Notes: generated from the sequence alone by a model not told the origin. 64,000 nt of DNA from Halesus radiatus (GCA_022606495.2 JAHDVE020005578.1:1-64000); one strand, 5' to 3'. Shown: positions 23,698 through 35,139, numbered from the stretch's first letter. Made by a program: numbers and translations.

Positions 23698-23885
23698 AGG
23701 CTGCTCTCTGACGGTCCGGTGAGTAATGAACTTTTCACTCGCTACTGGAGACACTGCGCAAAAAAGTCCCACAATGGACTGCGTTGCAAAACTTTACCCT
23801 ACTTTAGCAAACTTGACTTTTTTTGTGCAGTGTCTGTCTAACGAGAGAAATGTTTGTTCCTCACCGGACAGTCAGAGAGCAGCCT
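23698..23885. mobile_element. 188-bp foldback MITE
   Basis: Terminal arms of 26 bp are inverted copies with one mismatch (AGGCTGCTCTCTGAC...CGGTGAG against its reverse complement at 23860-23885). A second inner pair, 'agacactgcgcaaaaaagtc' and its reverse complement near 23815-23836, extends the hairpin, so nearly the whole element can fold on itself. No ORF. Flanks read TTTA and TAAA; a clear target duplication is not visible. Confidence 0.8.
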
Positions 23886-23889
23886 AAAA

Positions 23890-24385
23890 TTGAGTACTAG
23901 AAAGAAGATAATATTATTGAGTAATATTGATAAGTTTGAGTAACGTATTACTCAGCTTTATGAGCCGACGACAAAATCCACGGATGCAGCCCGAAGAGGA
24001 CGTAGCAAATAGATGATAACATATTAAATATGGTCTAGGCGCCCCCGTGGCTGCCGGCTGCGTTTTATAGTTGCTCCTGATTTATCTTGCAAATATTGGG
24101 AAGTTATTACTTTTCCCGGTGTAAATAACCGCAATAATTTTTAGGTTACATTTATAAAAATTACATAATTTTAGTGCTGTCGTTTCGAGCTTAAATCAAG
24201 TTTATAACAAAAACCCAAATATTTCAAATATTTTGAGTTGAGTTGAATTAACGTATCGGCATCGGTCACATCTGGCGGTCGGTCGTCACCACATGTACAA
24301 GTGAAGTGCCAATAGTTAATAGAAACGGCGATTCGGGCGCCACGGTGGTTGTAAAAAATATTGTATACAACCGGGAAGTGGGCTG
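23890..24385. other. Unassigned stretch upstream of the PP1 pseudogene
   Basis: No recognisable coding or repeat content, except that the last bases (24379-24389) may be a collapsed GLL/LLW segment of the phosphatase sequence. Confidence 0.3.
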
Positions 24386-24389
24386 CTGG

Positions 24390-24780
24390 GACCCCAACAA
24401 GGACACCGCCAGCTGGGGTGAGAACGAGCCTTTACCTTCGTCATTGAGATAGTGGACAAGTTCCTCAACAAGCACGACTTTGACCTGATCTGAAGGGTGC
24501 ATCAGGTGGTAGAGGACGGGTATGAGTTCTTTGCCAAGAAGCAACTGGTACTACGGGGAATTCGATAATGCAGGAGCAATGATGTCAGTGGACGACACGC
24601 TGAAGTGCTCCTTCCGGATCCTGAAGCCGGCTGACATGCGCATGGCGTACGTGCAGACCAACACCAAGCGTCCCGTCACCAACAAAGACAAAGAAGATTG
24701 GAAGAAAGGATCAGTACCTCCGGCCCCCGTCCTCACCCGCCGCCCAACTTTATATAACTCCTATCATTTGTATTAGCGTC
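24390..24780 (+). pseudogene. Protein phosphatase 1 catalytic subunit pseudogene (C-terminal part)
   Basis: PP1 is a metal-dependent Ser/Thr phosphatase. Conserved blocks follow in the right order across three frames: DPNKDTASWGENE (24390-24428), FTFVIEIVDKFLNKHDFDLI then a stop and HQVVEDGYEFFAKKQLV (about 24430-24549), and YYGEFDNAGAMMSVDDTLKCSF with ILKPAD (24550-24638). A ~20-bp deletion removes the segment normally between QLV and the YCGEF block, and ~11 bp are lost after GENE. No introns interrupt the match, which suggests a processed copy; a poly(A) tract is not clear. Local base composition is much more GC-rich than the neighbours. Identity is high confidence by motif; function is lost. 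Confidence 0.85.
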
Positions 24781-24984
24781 TTGCAATATATCGTAAGGAA
24801 TAAATACCGTTAGCTTCTTTTTTTTTTCAATTAGACATGTATGAAAACTTAGACCAAGCCGTATTTAGTTTTGATAATCTAACTGCATCTCTTTATATGG
24901 TCTATAAATAATGTGTAATGATAGTGTCCAAAAAAAAAATTGTCAAAGATTTAACATAGGAATAATGTAAGAATAGGAAGTAAG

Positions 24985-25066
24985 ATTTGTACAGCGCCCT
25001 TGAGGTGATTTTTCACAAAAACGGCGCTATAAAAATCATCCGATTATTATTATTATTATTATTAAA
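24985..25066 (+). repeat. Retroelement 3' stem-loop and (ATT)n tail, family G
   Basis: 'acagcgcccttgaggtgatt' followed by 'cacaaaaacggcgctat' and an ATT repeat. AGCGCC and GGCGCT pair, with an inner GTGA/TCAC pair. Also at 33448-33522 (+) and 45295-45365 (-). Confidence 0.65.
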
Positions 25067-25119
25067 TATATTTTATTCCGTAAATACAAAAAATCTCCAA
25101 CCATACATAATACATTATT

Positions 25120-25235
25120 ATCTCCAACCACAAGTAACCACCGCAGCACGACCTACAGATGGTCGTTGGAATCAGATAATCACAGAACGGCATCGTTGGT
25201 TAGGAAATAGAAGAAGAGATTATCTGATGATTTGA
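25120..25235 (+). pseudogene. Possible LINE C-terminal fragment
   Basis: Reads VTTAARPTDGRWNQIITERHRW. Many non-LTR elements end with a similar AGRRWxxIAxDRxRWR pattern. Short and without other support. Confidence 0.35.
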
Positions 25236-25484
25236 AGAGAATTACAGTCTTTGGATGGGTGAAAACTCCTTTCTACAACATGGTATTTCTAAGACCCAGG
25301 TGCACTCCTTGTTTTCCTCATAAATACTCTCCGCACAATATCTCTAAACATGAGGAAAATTATTTTCCTCGGAGACTCCTGTGTGGCACAAGGTGCAGTA
25401 ATTTTCTGTCGTGCTTTCTCATATTTTTTGTTAACTCTAAATAAATCCGGTACGTAGAAAGGCTGGCAGATAATATTTTAAAAC

Positions 25485-25720
25485 ATTTATTTATTTATTT
25501 GTAAAAATCAAATATCTTTTAATACAAGTGTATATACAAATGAAATTTAATAAAGCCAACAAAGTTTCTTGTGCTAACAGTGGTTAAGTACAGATGTTTT
25601 ATTTATGAAGCTAACAAGACAAAGAAAAAAAAACACAATAAGACGGAAGGGGGGAGAGAATGAGGGAGATAGGATCGGAAGAGATGTTCTCGATACGTTA
25701 TACGAGTATACTCGTGCATC
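25485..25720 (-). repeat. Retroelement 3' tail, family F, copy 3
   Basis: 'tttatttatttatttgta', 'ccaacaaagtttcttgtg' and 'taacagtggttaagtacaga' match the copies at 20735 and 22553; a purine-rich block follows. Confidence 0.6.
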
Positions 25721-25724
25721 AATT

Positions 25725-26635
25725 TATGGCCGTACGTCGTACGTATTACTTCGGTTCGATATTTTGAAAGGGCATTGTGAAGAATGTCGATGTTGTGTAA
25801 TTGTACGTTATATTGCGCACAAATACGGGGAATTGGAGAATTTATCCTAAGATTGGTCCTGCATGGGGGCAAATAAAAAAAATTGGTTTGTCGGTTTGGT
25901 CTTGACGGTGTGTGAATGTTTATAAAGTTATCCAGCGAATGTATTGCCTGAAGTATAACAGTATCTAGGAATACTCAGGCAACTAATAGTATTGTAAATG
26001 ACCGAGAACAAATGAAAAGTGCGGTATTTTAGGGAACCGAATCCAATATATTAGGCAGGATGTACGAGTATAAAACACAGCACGACGAGAATACTATATT
26101 CTGTGGTGTACTTCTCCGCCAATTACATTCGGCATGTTTATTACCTTATTCATTACGCTTCCGTCGTGGTTTATTCTCCCGCACGCCTCGTAGGCTCCAT
26201 TATAATAATAATAATAACAAAGCATTTATATAGCGCAGTTTTGTGTTATTTCACTTCAAGTGCGCTTTACTATAAATAAACTTAAACATGATTAAATAAC
26301 TCCATTCAGTGGTATTCCTACAGTGCTACTTTTACATACTATTTATACATTCTTACATTACTTGTGCATTCAGTAAAAATTCGCCCATCCTCTGAAGCTT
26401 ATACTTCACTCAGCTCCATGCATTATTAATACAGAAGTCACAAATTAAATTTTGTCAAATAAACTGGCTTAATAGTCCATTGTGGAGCACTGATACCAAT
26501 CCTGACAGGATACGGAACGGAATAGAGGGATTATAAAGACAAACATGAAAATCGTTTCAATTCATCGATGAACAGGATTAATAATAAAATGATGGATTTT
26601 TAAGCTTTTTTTTATTATTTATTAATTTACAAGAA
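25725..26635. other. Unassigned stretch
   Basis: 26205-26280 has an AT-trinucleotide run next to 'gcatttatatagcgc', a pattern common at the ends of dispersed repeats. Nothing else recognised. Confidence 0.3.
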
Positions 26636-26659
26636 ATACATAAATATTTCACTTTCTTA

Positions 26660-27105
26660 ACTTAACTACATACATATTACAGTAATAAACTACATACATA
26701 CATATGACATTAATTAACTACATACATATTACATTAATAAACTACATACATACATATTACATTAATTAACTACATACATACATATTATATTAATTAACTA
26801 CATACATACATATTATATTAATTAACTACATACATACATATTATATTAATTACCTACATACATACATATTATATTAATTAACTACATACATCCATATTAT
26901 ATTAATTAACTACATACATACATATTATATTAATTAACTAGATAGATACATATTATATTAACTATCTATATACATACATATTATATTAATTAACTACATA
27001 CATACATATAATATTAATTAACTAAATAATTATATTAAGTAACTACATACATACATATTATATTAACTAACTACGTACATACATATTATATTAACTAACT
27101 AGAGA
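26660..27105. repeat. 28-bp AT-rich minisatellite
   Basis: About 15 tandem units of a ~28-bp motif built from 'taactacatacatacatat' plus 'tatattaat', with point variants (gatagata, tccat) and some shorter units. Confidence 0.9.
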
Positions 27106-27109
27106 AAGA

Positions 27110-27690
27110 AAAGAGGATTGAGTAATAATTATTATTCTGAATTTTCCAAGCACAGTTTGGAAACAAATCATTATTTTGACATAAAAAATTTACGTACTGG
27201 TTTACAACAATTAGAAAAAAAAATTAAATTTAGAACAAATGTTAATGGTCAAATAAATAATAAATCACCAATTTTTTTTTTAATGGTCATTTTTTAATTT
27301 TTTTTTCCCGTTAATATGTACCTATATGTATTTAGGAAGACATGGCAGAAATCTTTGAAGACAATCTATACTCGTTCCAGCTTAAGAAAAACCCGCTATG
27401 GTTCGAAATTAGGTTCGTACTGCGCATATCCAACCCTCCCGCCTCCGACGCATCACCCCGCGCACGGCTCACGGCTACGCTCCGCCAATTCAGTAAGTTG
27501 TAGTCTTTCTAGACGGAGAAAGTGGTGGGGTAAGGGAGCGGAGACATGCGCGCCCACAGGTCGTTGTAACATTGAATCTAGAATAGAAGAACAATTCTCT
27601 CCTAATACCGATCACGATGATCCCTCATTTGTATCCACGGTGGATACCCAAGTCAATGACATAATTAGTGTGGAATACGATGCTTCCCGT
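27110..27690. other. Unassigned stretch with a GC-rich island
   Basis: 27410-27570 is clearly GC-richer. An open plus-strand frame of 141 codons (27316-27741) spans it, but its sequence shows no recognisable domain and its end lies in MITE sequence, so I do not call a gene. Confidence 0.35.
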
Positions 27691-27699
27691 TTTTCAATT

Positions 27700-27990
27700 A
27701 GTATGAAGATTTTGATTTTACGATTTTGTATTGTATTTTAAATATGTATTTTTGGTTTTGGGGAAATTTAAACATAATTTGACTTTAAAATAAACAAAAA
27801 AACTATTATTAATGGAAGAAATAAGAGTATTCATGAGCAAACCAATTATCAATTTGGATATTATGATAATATTAATGCTCAATACTGTTATTATTCTTTG
27901 AGTTAAAGATTCTAAAAAATTAAACCTATTAACAATATGTATTTTTGAATTGAAGGCCTAACTCATTTCAAACGGCAAGAAAATCCTTTC
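27700..27990 (+). mobile_element. MITE, GGAACTCCAGT family, partial copy 3
   Basis: Internal part only: 'cgattttgta', 'attttaaatatgtatttttg', 'gaaatttaaacataattt', 'gatattatgataatattaat' and 'gagttaaagat' match the other copies. Both ends are missing. Confidence 0.65.
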
Positions 27991-27994
27991 GTGA

Positions 27995-29435
27995 AATCTG
28001 AAGGAACGCGAAATATTGATTAGTTCATGAGTTCAACGACCTCCCAACTCCAGGGGCGTGATGGATTTTAATCACAAATTTTTGGTGTCGTTATGCGGAT
28101 AGGGAATTTTAAAGTAATATCCGCGAATTTTCTCAATTATTATATTTTTTCTAAGCGGTGGGAGGTGAGTTAATTTGCTGGGCGCATCGTAACCGCCCCA
28201 TGCAAGTGTAAGATGGGTAATGGGGAATATTCTTTTTGGTGTCCGAGTTTCGAGCCACAACAGGAAGCATCCCTTAAATGCTTCAATAACGCACACCAAT
28301 ACTGCTGAGAGAGCTGGCGGAGTATCGAATTATGAATCATTTTCCCAAATTTCCGAATAATGAGAGAATTTTAATTGAATTAATTACAAACTCAATAGAC
28401 AGTAAATTAAACTGCCACACTCTCTAAATGATTAATTTTATATAACATTTTCACTTTGATGTAAACAGAGTTCAAACTCCAAAATCTTGTTCACAATATC
28501 TGTGAACTGGATAAACCCGATTTATTTTCACTAGGGTAAAATTAAAGTATTGAATTTATATTTACATTTTCTGAAGCATAAATGTATTCACGGCAAAAAT
28601 TGTTATTTACGGAATGGAGGTAGCACAGGGGTGGGGACAATGAATAATTCAATCCAAAATCATTTGCCATCAACAGGTTGTGAGACTCTACTATACGAAA
28701 CTGTGCAAGAAAGGGGTCAACTGTTTTTTTATCGACTAACGTGAGTGCTATGCGCAATAGCCTGAACTTTTGACATAATGGCTTTTCCGCTGAACGATAT
28801 TTCTAGCCGAGCCACTGCTCGCTGCTACTGTCACTGCTCACTGCTCACAAAGGGCAGAGAAATTCTATTTCTTTAAGTATTTTGTTTACCATGATAAAGC
28901 CTATTATAATGTTGAACTGTTCATTCCGTTAAATTTTCTGTCGAGATTTTTAAATCGTCGTTTTCATAGAATAAGGAACTCATTCTTTTACGGAAAATTA
29001 ATTCAGTACAGGGGAAAACTTTAAAACTTGAATGCTAGCAATATTCAAGTTTTTTTAAAGAATTTTAACACAAATAATGTAAAATAAAATAAGATTTAAC
29101 TGGACGAGTAGTTTCGTCTTCAGGGTGATGTCTTTCTGAATCATCTCTTAATTGTGTATACGATCACACGAGAGTTCGTGTCCAAGGGTTAACGTCGTGG
29201 TAATATTACGTGCGAGATTCATTAATTCTTTTTATGTCCGATTTTATAACAATCCATTCGTAACACTTGATAACATTTTTAACTGATATTTGGACTACCG
29301 CCCGATATTTTCGTTTTATAAACGTATGTCAGATTACCGATCGTTTGACAGCTGTCAGGTGTTGCCCGACGGTGGCTTATTTGAAACCGTGGACTGTTTT
29401 AAATAAAAAGGCAATACATAATTTGTATTTGTGAA
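27995..29435. other. Unassigned stretch
   Basis: AT-rich with a few moderately GC-rich patches (28150-28260, 28800-28850). No supported gene. Confidence 0.3.
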
Positions 29436-29559
29436 ATGGATTCCTCATCGAGCAGTGAAAGTAATGACGAGCCAATGGCAATTACTCGATATTAACAAAT
29501 AAGCTTGCGAACGGATAACGGTCCATTAACGAAAAACGGTTAATAACTAGAAGTGCAGT

Positions 29560-29785
29560 GTTAAAAGGACTCTCTTCCTTGTCTTCTGTGCAACGTTGTA
29601 CATGTGCAAACTCTGGGCAAATTATAAAAAGAGCAGTATGGAAAGACTTCATGTACAGTACAATAACGCCTTCCGCATAATGTTTGGCCTCCACAGATAC
29701 TGCAGCGCTTCCAGAATGTTCACGAAGATGCGAGTTTTGCCAACGATTTTTATTTTTAATGTTTTTTTTTCTTAGAATAGGCACA
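29560..29785 (+). pseudogene. LINE RT C-terminal fragment
   Basis: Plus strand: FCATLYMCKLWANYKKSSMERL, then VQYNNAFRIMFGLHRYCSASRMF (29577-29730). This is the pattern that follows the RT core in several insect LINE families, where a line of host-like 'cysteine to tryptophan' and YNNAFR motifs is conserved. 5' and 3' parts are not recognisable. Confidence 0.55.
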
Positions 29786-29789
29786 GCAT

Positions 29790-31075
29790 TTCAGCCATTG
29801 TACGCCACTGCTAAACGCTTATGAAATGAACACGTGCTCAGTAAATGCATACGATGAGTTTTCATATTTGTTGTGTAAATATCGACCCTCATTAGGAAAC
29901 TTTTTCCCAAAATGGTCTCATACAAAGAGTCCGTAAAGTGTCATGCTGGGTATCTCTATGCGAGATAGATAAACGAATGATTCGTTCAGAAGTAAGATGA
30001 ATATTGTCTACGTTGCCATTGCAATCTCCACATTCAAGTGAAACTATTCTGGGTATATAGTGTCTATTCGTGAATATATGAAATATTTAGGCACATGAGT
30101 AGATTCATTTTGTGATCCAAAATAAGACCGGTGGCGGTTTTCTCTAAGGAGCGGTTGTGCAATGAACTCCCAGATAAATAAAAACTACAGCGAACAAGAC
30201 TCACTTGGATTATAATATTACTACAGTTTGAACAGCGCGTCACAGCTCCATGGTATTTGCCTGTACGAATTTCTAAACAGCGCGCCACGACTCCATAGTT
30301 TAAAAAAACCTACAATAGGAACGCAGCGCGTTCGAATCCCGGAACGCACATATGGAGCTAAAAAAATTATGGAATATTTCATACAACATGAATTCGGTTT
30401 CGAACGGTGCCGGATCCATGCGTCAAAGCCAAAATTCATTATTTTTGTGCACAGCGATAGGGCAAATATATATCTATAAAAAAAAACTTTTCTGTGTTTG
30501 TGTTTTTTTCTTCTTCTTCATAGTGCGAATGTTATTGATATGTAGTTTCGAATTGCGAAACAAATAATTTCGTGATGGAATTCGATTTAATTACCATTTT
30601 TTTTGCTGTTTTCAATACAAAAGTGATATAAAAAGTTATTGCGCTATGAGAAAAACATTATTTTTTCTGTTATTCACCTATTTTTGTGGCAAAATAAATC
30701 CTGTCATAAATATGAATTTATGCTTTTTCTCGTATACCTTTCCACACATACTGTTAAAATGTAGTGAATTCATAATATATGATATTCGATAAATAAGAAA
30801 ATTTGCTCTTGGTAATTCGATATTCTTCCGCTTTTAAATCCTTTTAATGTTGAACTCCCAATGATTTAGATCACGAACTGCCACTGAATAAAACTAATAA
30901 ACGACAAGATATATCATATTGAGAATAGTTATTAATATAATATGTAGGTGTGTTAAGGCTTCTATCAGGGAATTATGGGTGGTTTATAATTGTTTATTTT
31001 TTTATAATTTTTTTTAAATATTTAATAAAAACTATAATTTTTCAATTTAAAAAAAAAAATTAATTATAAAAAAAA
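29790..31075. other. Unassigned stretch with a tRNA-like B box
   Basis: At 30328-30340 'gcgttcgaatccc' matches a pol III B box, but no A box is found upstream, so this is at best an eroded SINE head. A 'cagcgcg..cac..ctccat' block is present twice (30230-30250, 30283-30298). The rest is AT-rich. Confidence 0.35.
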
Positions 31076-31080
31076 GTTTT

Positions 31081-31260
31081 GGTAGGTAATTATTATTACG
31101 TGTAACAGCTGTTTAGCCTTCCGAAGGCATTATTAAACTATCAAATATATTTTGCATATTACGCGTAACGGCTGTTTTGCGTTCCGATGAGTTTCCTGCA
31201 GTTTGATAATATCTTTGGAAGGCGAAACAGCTGGCATGCGTAATAATAATTACCCAGTAG
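31081..31260. mobile_element. Inverted pair of Penelope-like terminal repeats, family D-like
   Basis: The ends 'ggtaggtaattattattacg' and 'cgtaataataattaccc' are inverted copies. Each side carries AACAGCTGT/G next to a GCCTTCGGAAGGC-like hairpin; a third, reversed copy ('taacggctgttttgcgttcc') lies in the middle (31157-31177). There is no coding sequence between them. The AACAGCTG motif links it to 17.5 and 59.6 kb. Confidence 0.5.
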
Positions 31261-31264
31261 AACT

Positions 31265-32125
31265 TTTTTTGAAACACACGTTATTTACATAAATTATACA
31301 TATATAAATCTTTATATAAAATCAAATAAAATAGTAATTATTGAATTTTTAAAACTTTTCATAAAAATGGAGTTCTACCAATTGACACAATAAAAAAACT
31401 AAAAAAAAAATGTATAAATGTTTAACGTTGGCAGTAATTACATACATCGTTAATTTTTGTTGTTGTTATGAAGTTCGTCTTGTTGAAATGAAGTTTCAAA
31501 GAATATTTCCAAGCAATTGAATAACATATTTTTCGGAAATGTCCTTCGGCCTCCAGCAATTGTCATTTAGTTTGAAAAACTTGTCACTTCCCCGACTTAG
31601 CCAGGATAGCTATGAAACATTTGTACGTAAGTAGGTATATTTCGTTTGCGTTGGCGCAAAAAGTTATTTTTATTAATTTGTGTAAATAACGCACAAGATT
31701 CCTGACCGCCGGATAGAGAAATATTAAAATACTGTTAGTATCGTTGCGCATTTCTTTGACCTCTATCTACCATTGATTCGTAGCCAAGCATCTGAAAAGT
31801 TCAACAGAGGAGGTAATCAGCGTTTTAAACTTATAATTCGAACTATTCTTATTATTATTCTTTTTTCATCAAAAATGAATAGAACTAAGTTTTATTTTTG
31901 GCGTAGTAGAAACACGTTAACAGTTAAACATAATAACAGGTAATGAAAATTACATACTACAAGTTAGGTGACTTTACTACTTATAAATATTGCTTATATT
32001 TCCAATTATACATATCATATACATGTACATTCTTTTTTCTATTTTTTTTTTAATTTAAAAACTTTTTTTGGAAGACTATTGAAATGTTTTAAAATTTAAT
32101 GCTAATATATATTTATAAATAAATT
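31265..32125. other. Unassigned AT-rich stretch
   Basis: No gene or repeat family recognised. Confidence 0.3.
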
Positions 32126-32129
32126 AATT

Positions 32130-32350
32130 AAAAGTATTTTGCATTCACCACTTTATTAATATACACATATCTAAATGTTTCAAAAGCGATGCTTTCTTCA
32201 TCAGGAATATACAGAATGCTAAAAAATAATAATGTCAAGTATAGACAAATGATAAATATAGAACACAATGATGATATAAACATAAATAAAAAAAATGATT
32301 AAATTAGGTGAGTAATTAATCAAAAAAAATTATAAAACATTGAATAACAA
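32130..32350 (-). repeat. Penelope-like terminal repeat, family B
   Basis: Shares 'ccactttattaatatacaca', 'gatgctttcttcatcaggaa', 'aataataatgtcaag' and 'gacaaatgataaa' with 59340-59530 and 63090-63310. Minus-strand core at 32176-32204: CTGATGA, A, GAAAGC-AT-GCTTTT, GAAAC, then ACAT...ATGT. Confidence 0.6.
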
Positions 32351-32699
32351 GTTCACATTATAAATGAATTATTATTATTATTAATACAATTATGAAAATA
32401 AATTGAAGAGAATTTTTATATTATTATTTTCGTGTGACTTTTGACGGGCAAATCATCATGTTAATAAATTATGTTTATTCTCACCCATACCAAATGTTAT
32501 TTGAAGAAAATCAAAGATTTTAATTACGTGTCTCAAATGAAACTTTCTGCTGCGACTAAAAGTCTGGAAGATACATGAAACCATCCAAGACATGGCCACG
32601 TTTTATGAGTGACGCGGTGCTGCTATAAAAGGTGTCAAATATCGAAAGCACATCGTTTTTATTATTTCATTTAGTCTGACTATAGTTCCTTCTTTGAAT

Positions 32700-32815
32700 G
32701 TAGCCGCTGGTAATATACTAACCATCACTACGTTTCTCCGAAAGGGTAGGCAGACAAGATGGATCACTATACAAAGGTGACCGGATAAATCGACACACGT
32801 ATGAATCAGCAAAAT
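32700..32815 (-). mobile_element. RTE-type LINE 3' end, diverged
   Basis: 'ctaaccatcactacgtttct' plus 'ggtaggcagacaagatgga' match the RTE tail at 8102. Confidence 0.6.
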
Positions 32816-32829
32816 TGTGATGTAAAGTC

Positions 32830-33440
32830 ATTAAATATACGAAAAAATGGTAGTCTGAAATCCTGATCTAACCCAATATGATAAGTAATATTTTTAGAAT
32901 AATTTTTATTTTTTTTATTTTAGCAAATTGCATTAAAAAAAGTGTGCCTATTGAAACCCCACACAACACACTTTGTCTTACAAACAGAACTTAATTTAGA
33001 ATTCAGAACTAAAGCTAAATCTAAAACACATCTCTTCAGATATAAATATTTGTAAATTGATGAAATGCACACGTTAATTGCTTAGCTAGGCTAGCCGGTC
33101 AGTGCTTACCTAAAGTCATTTATTGAATAAGTTTATAAAAAATCACGCATCGGTAAGCGAATGCGTCCACAGCCAGCAACACTCTAAATAACTAAATGTG
33201 TAAAAAATAAATAAACCTAATATCTATTAAAAACTTCTTAAGCTTTTTAAGGTAATTTTATAAATATTCTCCAGTCCTAAATATTATACATATTTCAAAT
33301 AAATACTCTTATTGTGCCATCAATCTTCTAATAAATGTAACATCAATAGAAAAGGAAAATAAAATAGCAACTGTAAAAATCATATCATCTGTAAACTTAG
33401 TTTTTCTGTATCTGTACATAATTAGATAAAGAATATCAAG
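32830..33440. other. Unassigned stretch
   Basis: 32960-33060 reads KPHTTHFVLQTEL-like, weakly reminiscent of a LINE C-terminus ('TKSKTHLFRYKYL' at about 33015-33052), but too short to call. Confidence 0.3.
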
Positions 33441-33447
33441 TAATATT

Positions 33448-33522
33448 TTTACAGCGCCCTTGAGATGATTTTTCACAAAAACGGAGCTATGCAAATCATC
33501 CAATTATTATTATTATTATTAT
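33448..33522 (+). repeat. Retroelement 3' stem-loop and (ATT)n tail, family G, copy 2
   Basis: 'acagcgcccttgagatgatt', 'cacaaaaacggagctat', then an ATT repeat, as at 24985. Confidence 0.65.
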
Positions 33523-33524
33523 TC

Positions 33525-33718
33525 CACATTCATTGCTTCATTCAAATGTATACATGCTCTTCTGCTATTCATCTCTTGACATCACCCTACTCAATTATTG
33601 CATTCACTTGATTGTGCCATGCCATTATTCTACCAATCGTTTTCTCGTAAAATTTTCCGTTTATCCTCTATTCACGTCCAAACCATATATCCCTGCATTA
33701 TTTCCGGATCTCTACAAT
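33525..33718 (-). mobile_element. RTE-type LINE 3' fragment, diverged
   Basis: 'cattcattgcttcattcaaa' and 'cacttgattgtgccatgcca' match the RTE minus-strand C-terminal region, with gaps. Confidence 0.5.
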
Positions 33719-33719
33719 A

Positions 33720-34423
33720 ACGAACTCTAGTCCGATTTTTATTTTTTTTGTCAATAAGGACGTTCTAACTTAAATACCAGAATTTTTTTTTTTTTTTTCA
33801 TAGTTAAAGTAATTTTTCTAAGGTTTCAATTTTATTCAAAGCCCGCCAAAATGCTCCAAATCTACGGCCGGTCGGTTTTGATCAATTTTGAGGTTAGAAT
33901 GCCAATTGGCAAAACAAGTATGAGGTTTACCTTACATAATTTTATATTATATTCATAGTAAACCAAAACTAAACATAAGTAAGAAAATTATGTACCTTTT
34001 TAGAAACTTTAACTCAAAGAATAACAGTAGTATTGAGAATTAACATTATCATAATATCTGTACCGATGGTTTGCTCATGAAAACTCTAATTTCTTTCATA
34101 AATAACAGTTTTTTTTTATAATGAACAACAATTATAGAGCTAATTAATTAAAAATTTCGCCAAAACTAAAAAAATACATATTTAAAATACGAAACATCGA
34201 AAATTAAAAATTTCCGTAGTAATCCAAAAACAGAATGCGCACGTGACGTCAGATGTTCTAAATTCAATTGTACCAACATAACGAGGTGTTTCGATGAGAT
34301 GATTTTTTATTCACCTATATATAAAGATTCACAAATTCTACGTTTTTTTATACATAATAAAAGCTGCATATTATATTTGAACTTATATTTTTAAAGCCAT
34401 TTTATTTTTCGCTGGAGTTCCCT
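33720..34423 (-). mobile_element. MITE, GGAACTCCAGT family, copy 4
   Basis: Reverse orientation. Right end GCTGGAGTTCC (34411-34422); left end degenerate (CGAACTCTAGTCCG at 33721). It contains TGACGTCA at 34244-34251 and the full set of internal blocks. Confidence 0.75.
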
Positions 34424-34429
34424 CGTATA

Positions 34430-34784
34430 TTGGTCAAAAACGGTTTATACATAGGTGCATATGGACATTTTTAGATAAGAACGAAAACCGCTTGCATTTC
34501 ATTCGCACCAATATTTATTTTTGTGTTTTGTAAATCCTAAAACTGTGATTTTTCACATTACATAAAATGTTAGCTACACTGCCACAAATTAAGGCCACTT
34601 GAGCCAACTTCATAACGGAGTTAAAGGCCGGGGGTGCGGTCATGTAGAATAACACTTTAATACGCTCTACGTTTTCTCCGTTAGGGCTTGACCTACATGT
34701 TCCACAACCATGGCATTTATTATAATTTGATAATTGCCAGAAAAGCAATGTACAAAATGTAGAAAACACTTAGTAAGGATTAAA
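34430..34784. other. Unassigned stretch
   Basis: An 84-codon minus-strand frame (34515-34769) shows no recognisable motif. Confidence 0.3.
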
Positions 34785-35037
34785 ATCGTCGGTTCCAACG
34801 AACAATGTCGGATGTGTAAATTGGTAACATTGCAAAAGAGCTGTAGTAATTGAAATAATATGTCTTTCCAATTAAATAAATAGGGTTATGCAAAATATCA
34901 AATAAAACATCACTATATACACGAAATACAATAAAAATGTAGACGTGAAACTGTAAGCACATAGAAAGGAAACTTTAAACAGCTCTAATAACAAGATACC
35001 ATTTGCACATCCGACATTGTTCGTTGGTACCGTCGAT
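34785..35037. mobile_element. Foldback MITE, 'CCAACGAACAATGTCGGATG' family
   Basis: Inverted arms of about 42 bp: 34786-34828 and 34996-35036, both carrying the block CCAACGAACAATGTCGGATG. The arms differ at a few positions. The interior is AT-rich with no ORF. Confidence 0.75.
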
Positions 35038-35139
35038 ATGAAAAATATGTGTAGATAAACAAATACATACGGCAAAACAGTAATTTGCATTTTTTTCTTT
35101 TATAATGAACACTGCACAGATATATTTATTGGAATACTA

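Noticed and set aside
24266..24544. Minus-strand 92-codon ORF over the PP1 region
   Set aside because: Antisense shadow of the phosphatase pseudogene.
26660..27105. CRISPR-like array
   Set aside because: Units are contiguous with no unique spacers, and the DNA is eukaryotic; it is a minisatellite.
27316..27741. 141-codon plus-strand ORF
   Set aside because: No domain, end lies in MITE sequence, GC-rich patch explains the open frame.
29105..29140. Minimal hammerhead ('ctgaagacgaaac' on the minus strand)
   Set aside because: There is no room for helix II between CTGAAGA and GAAAC.
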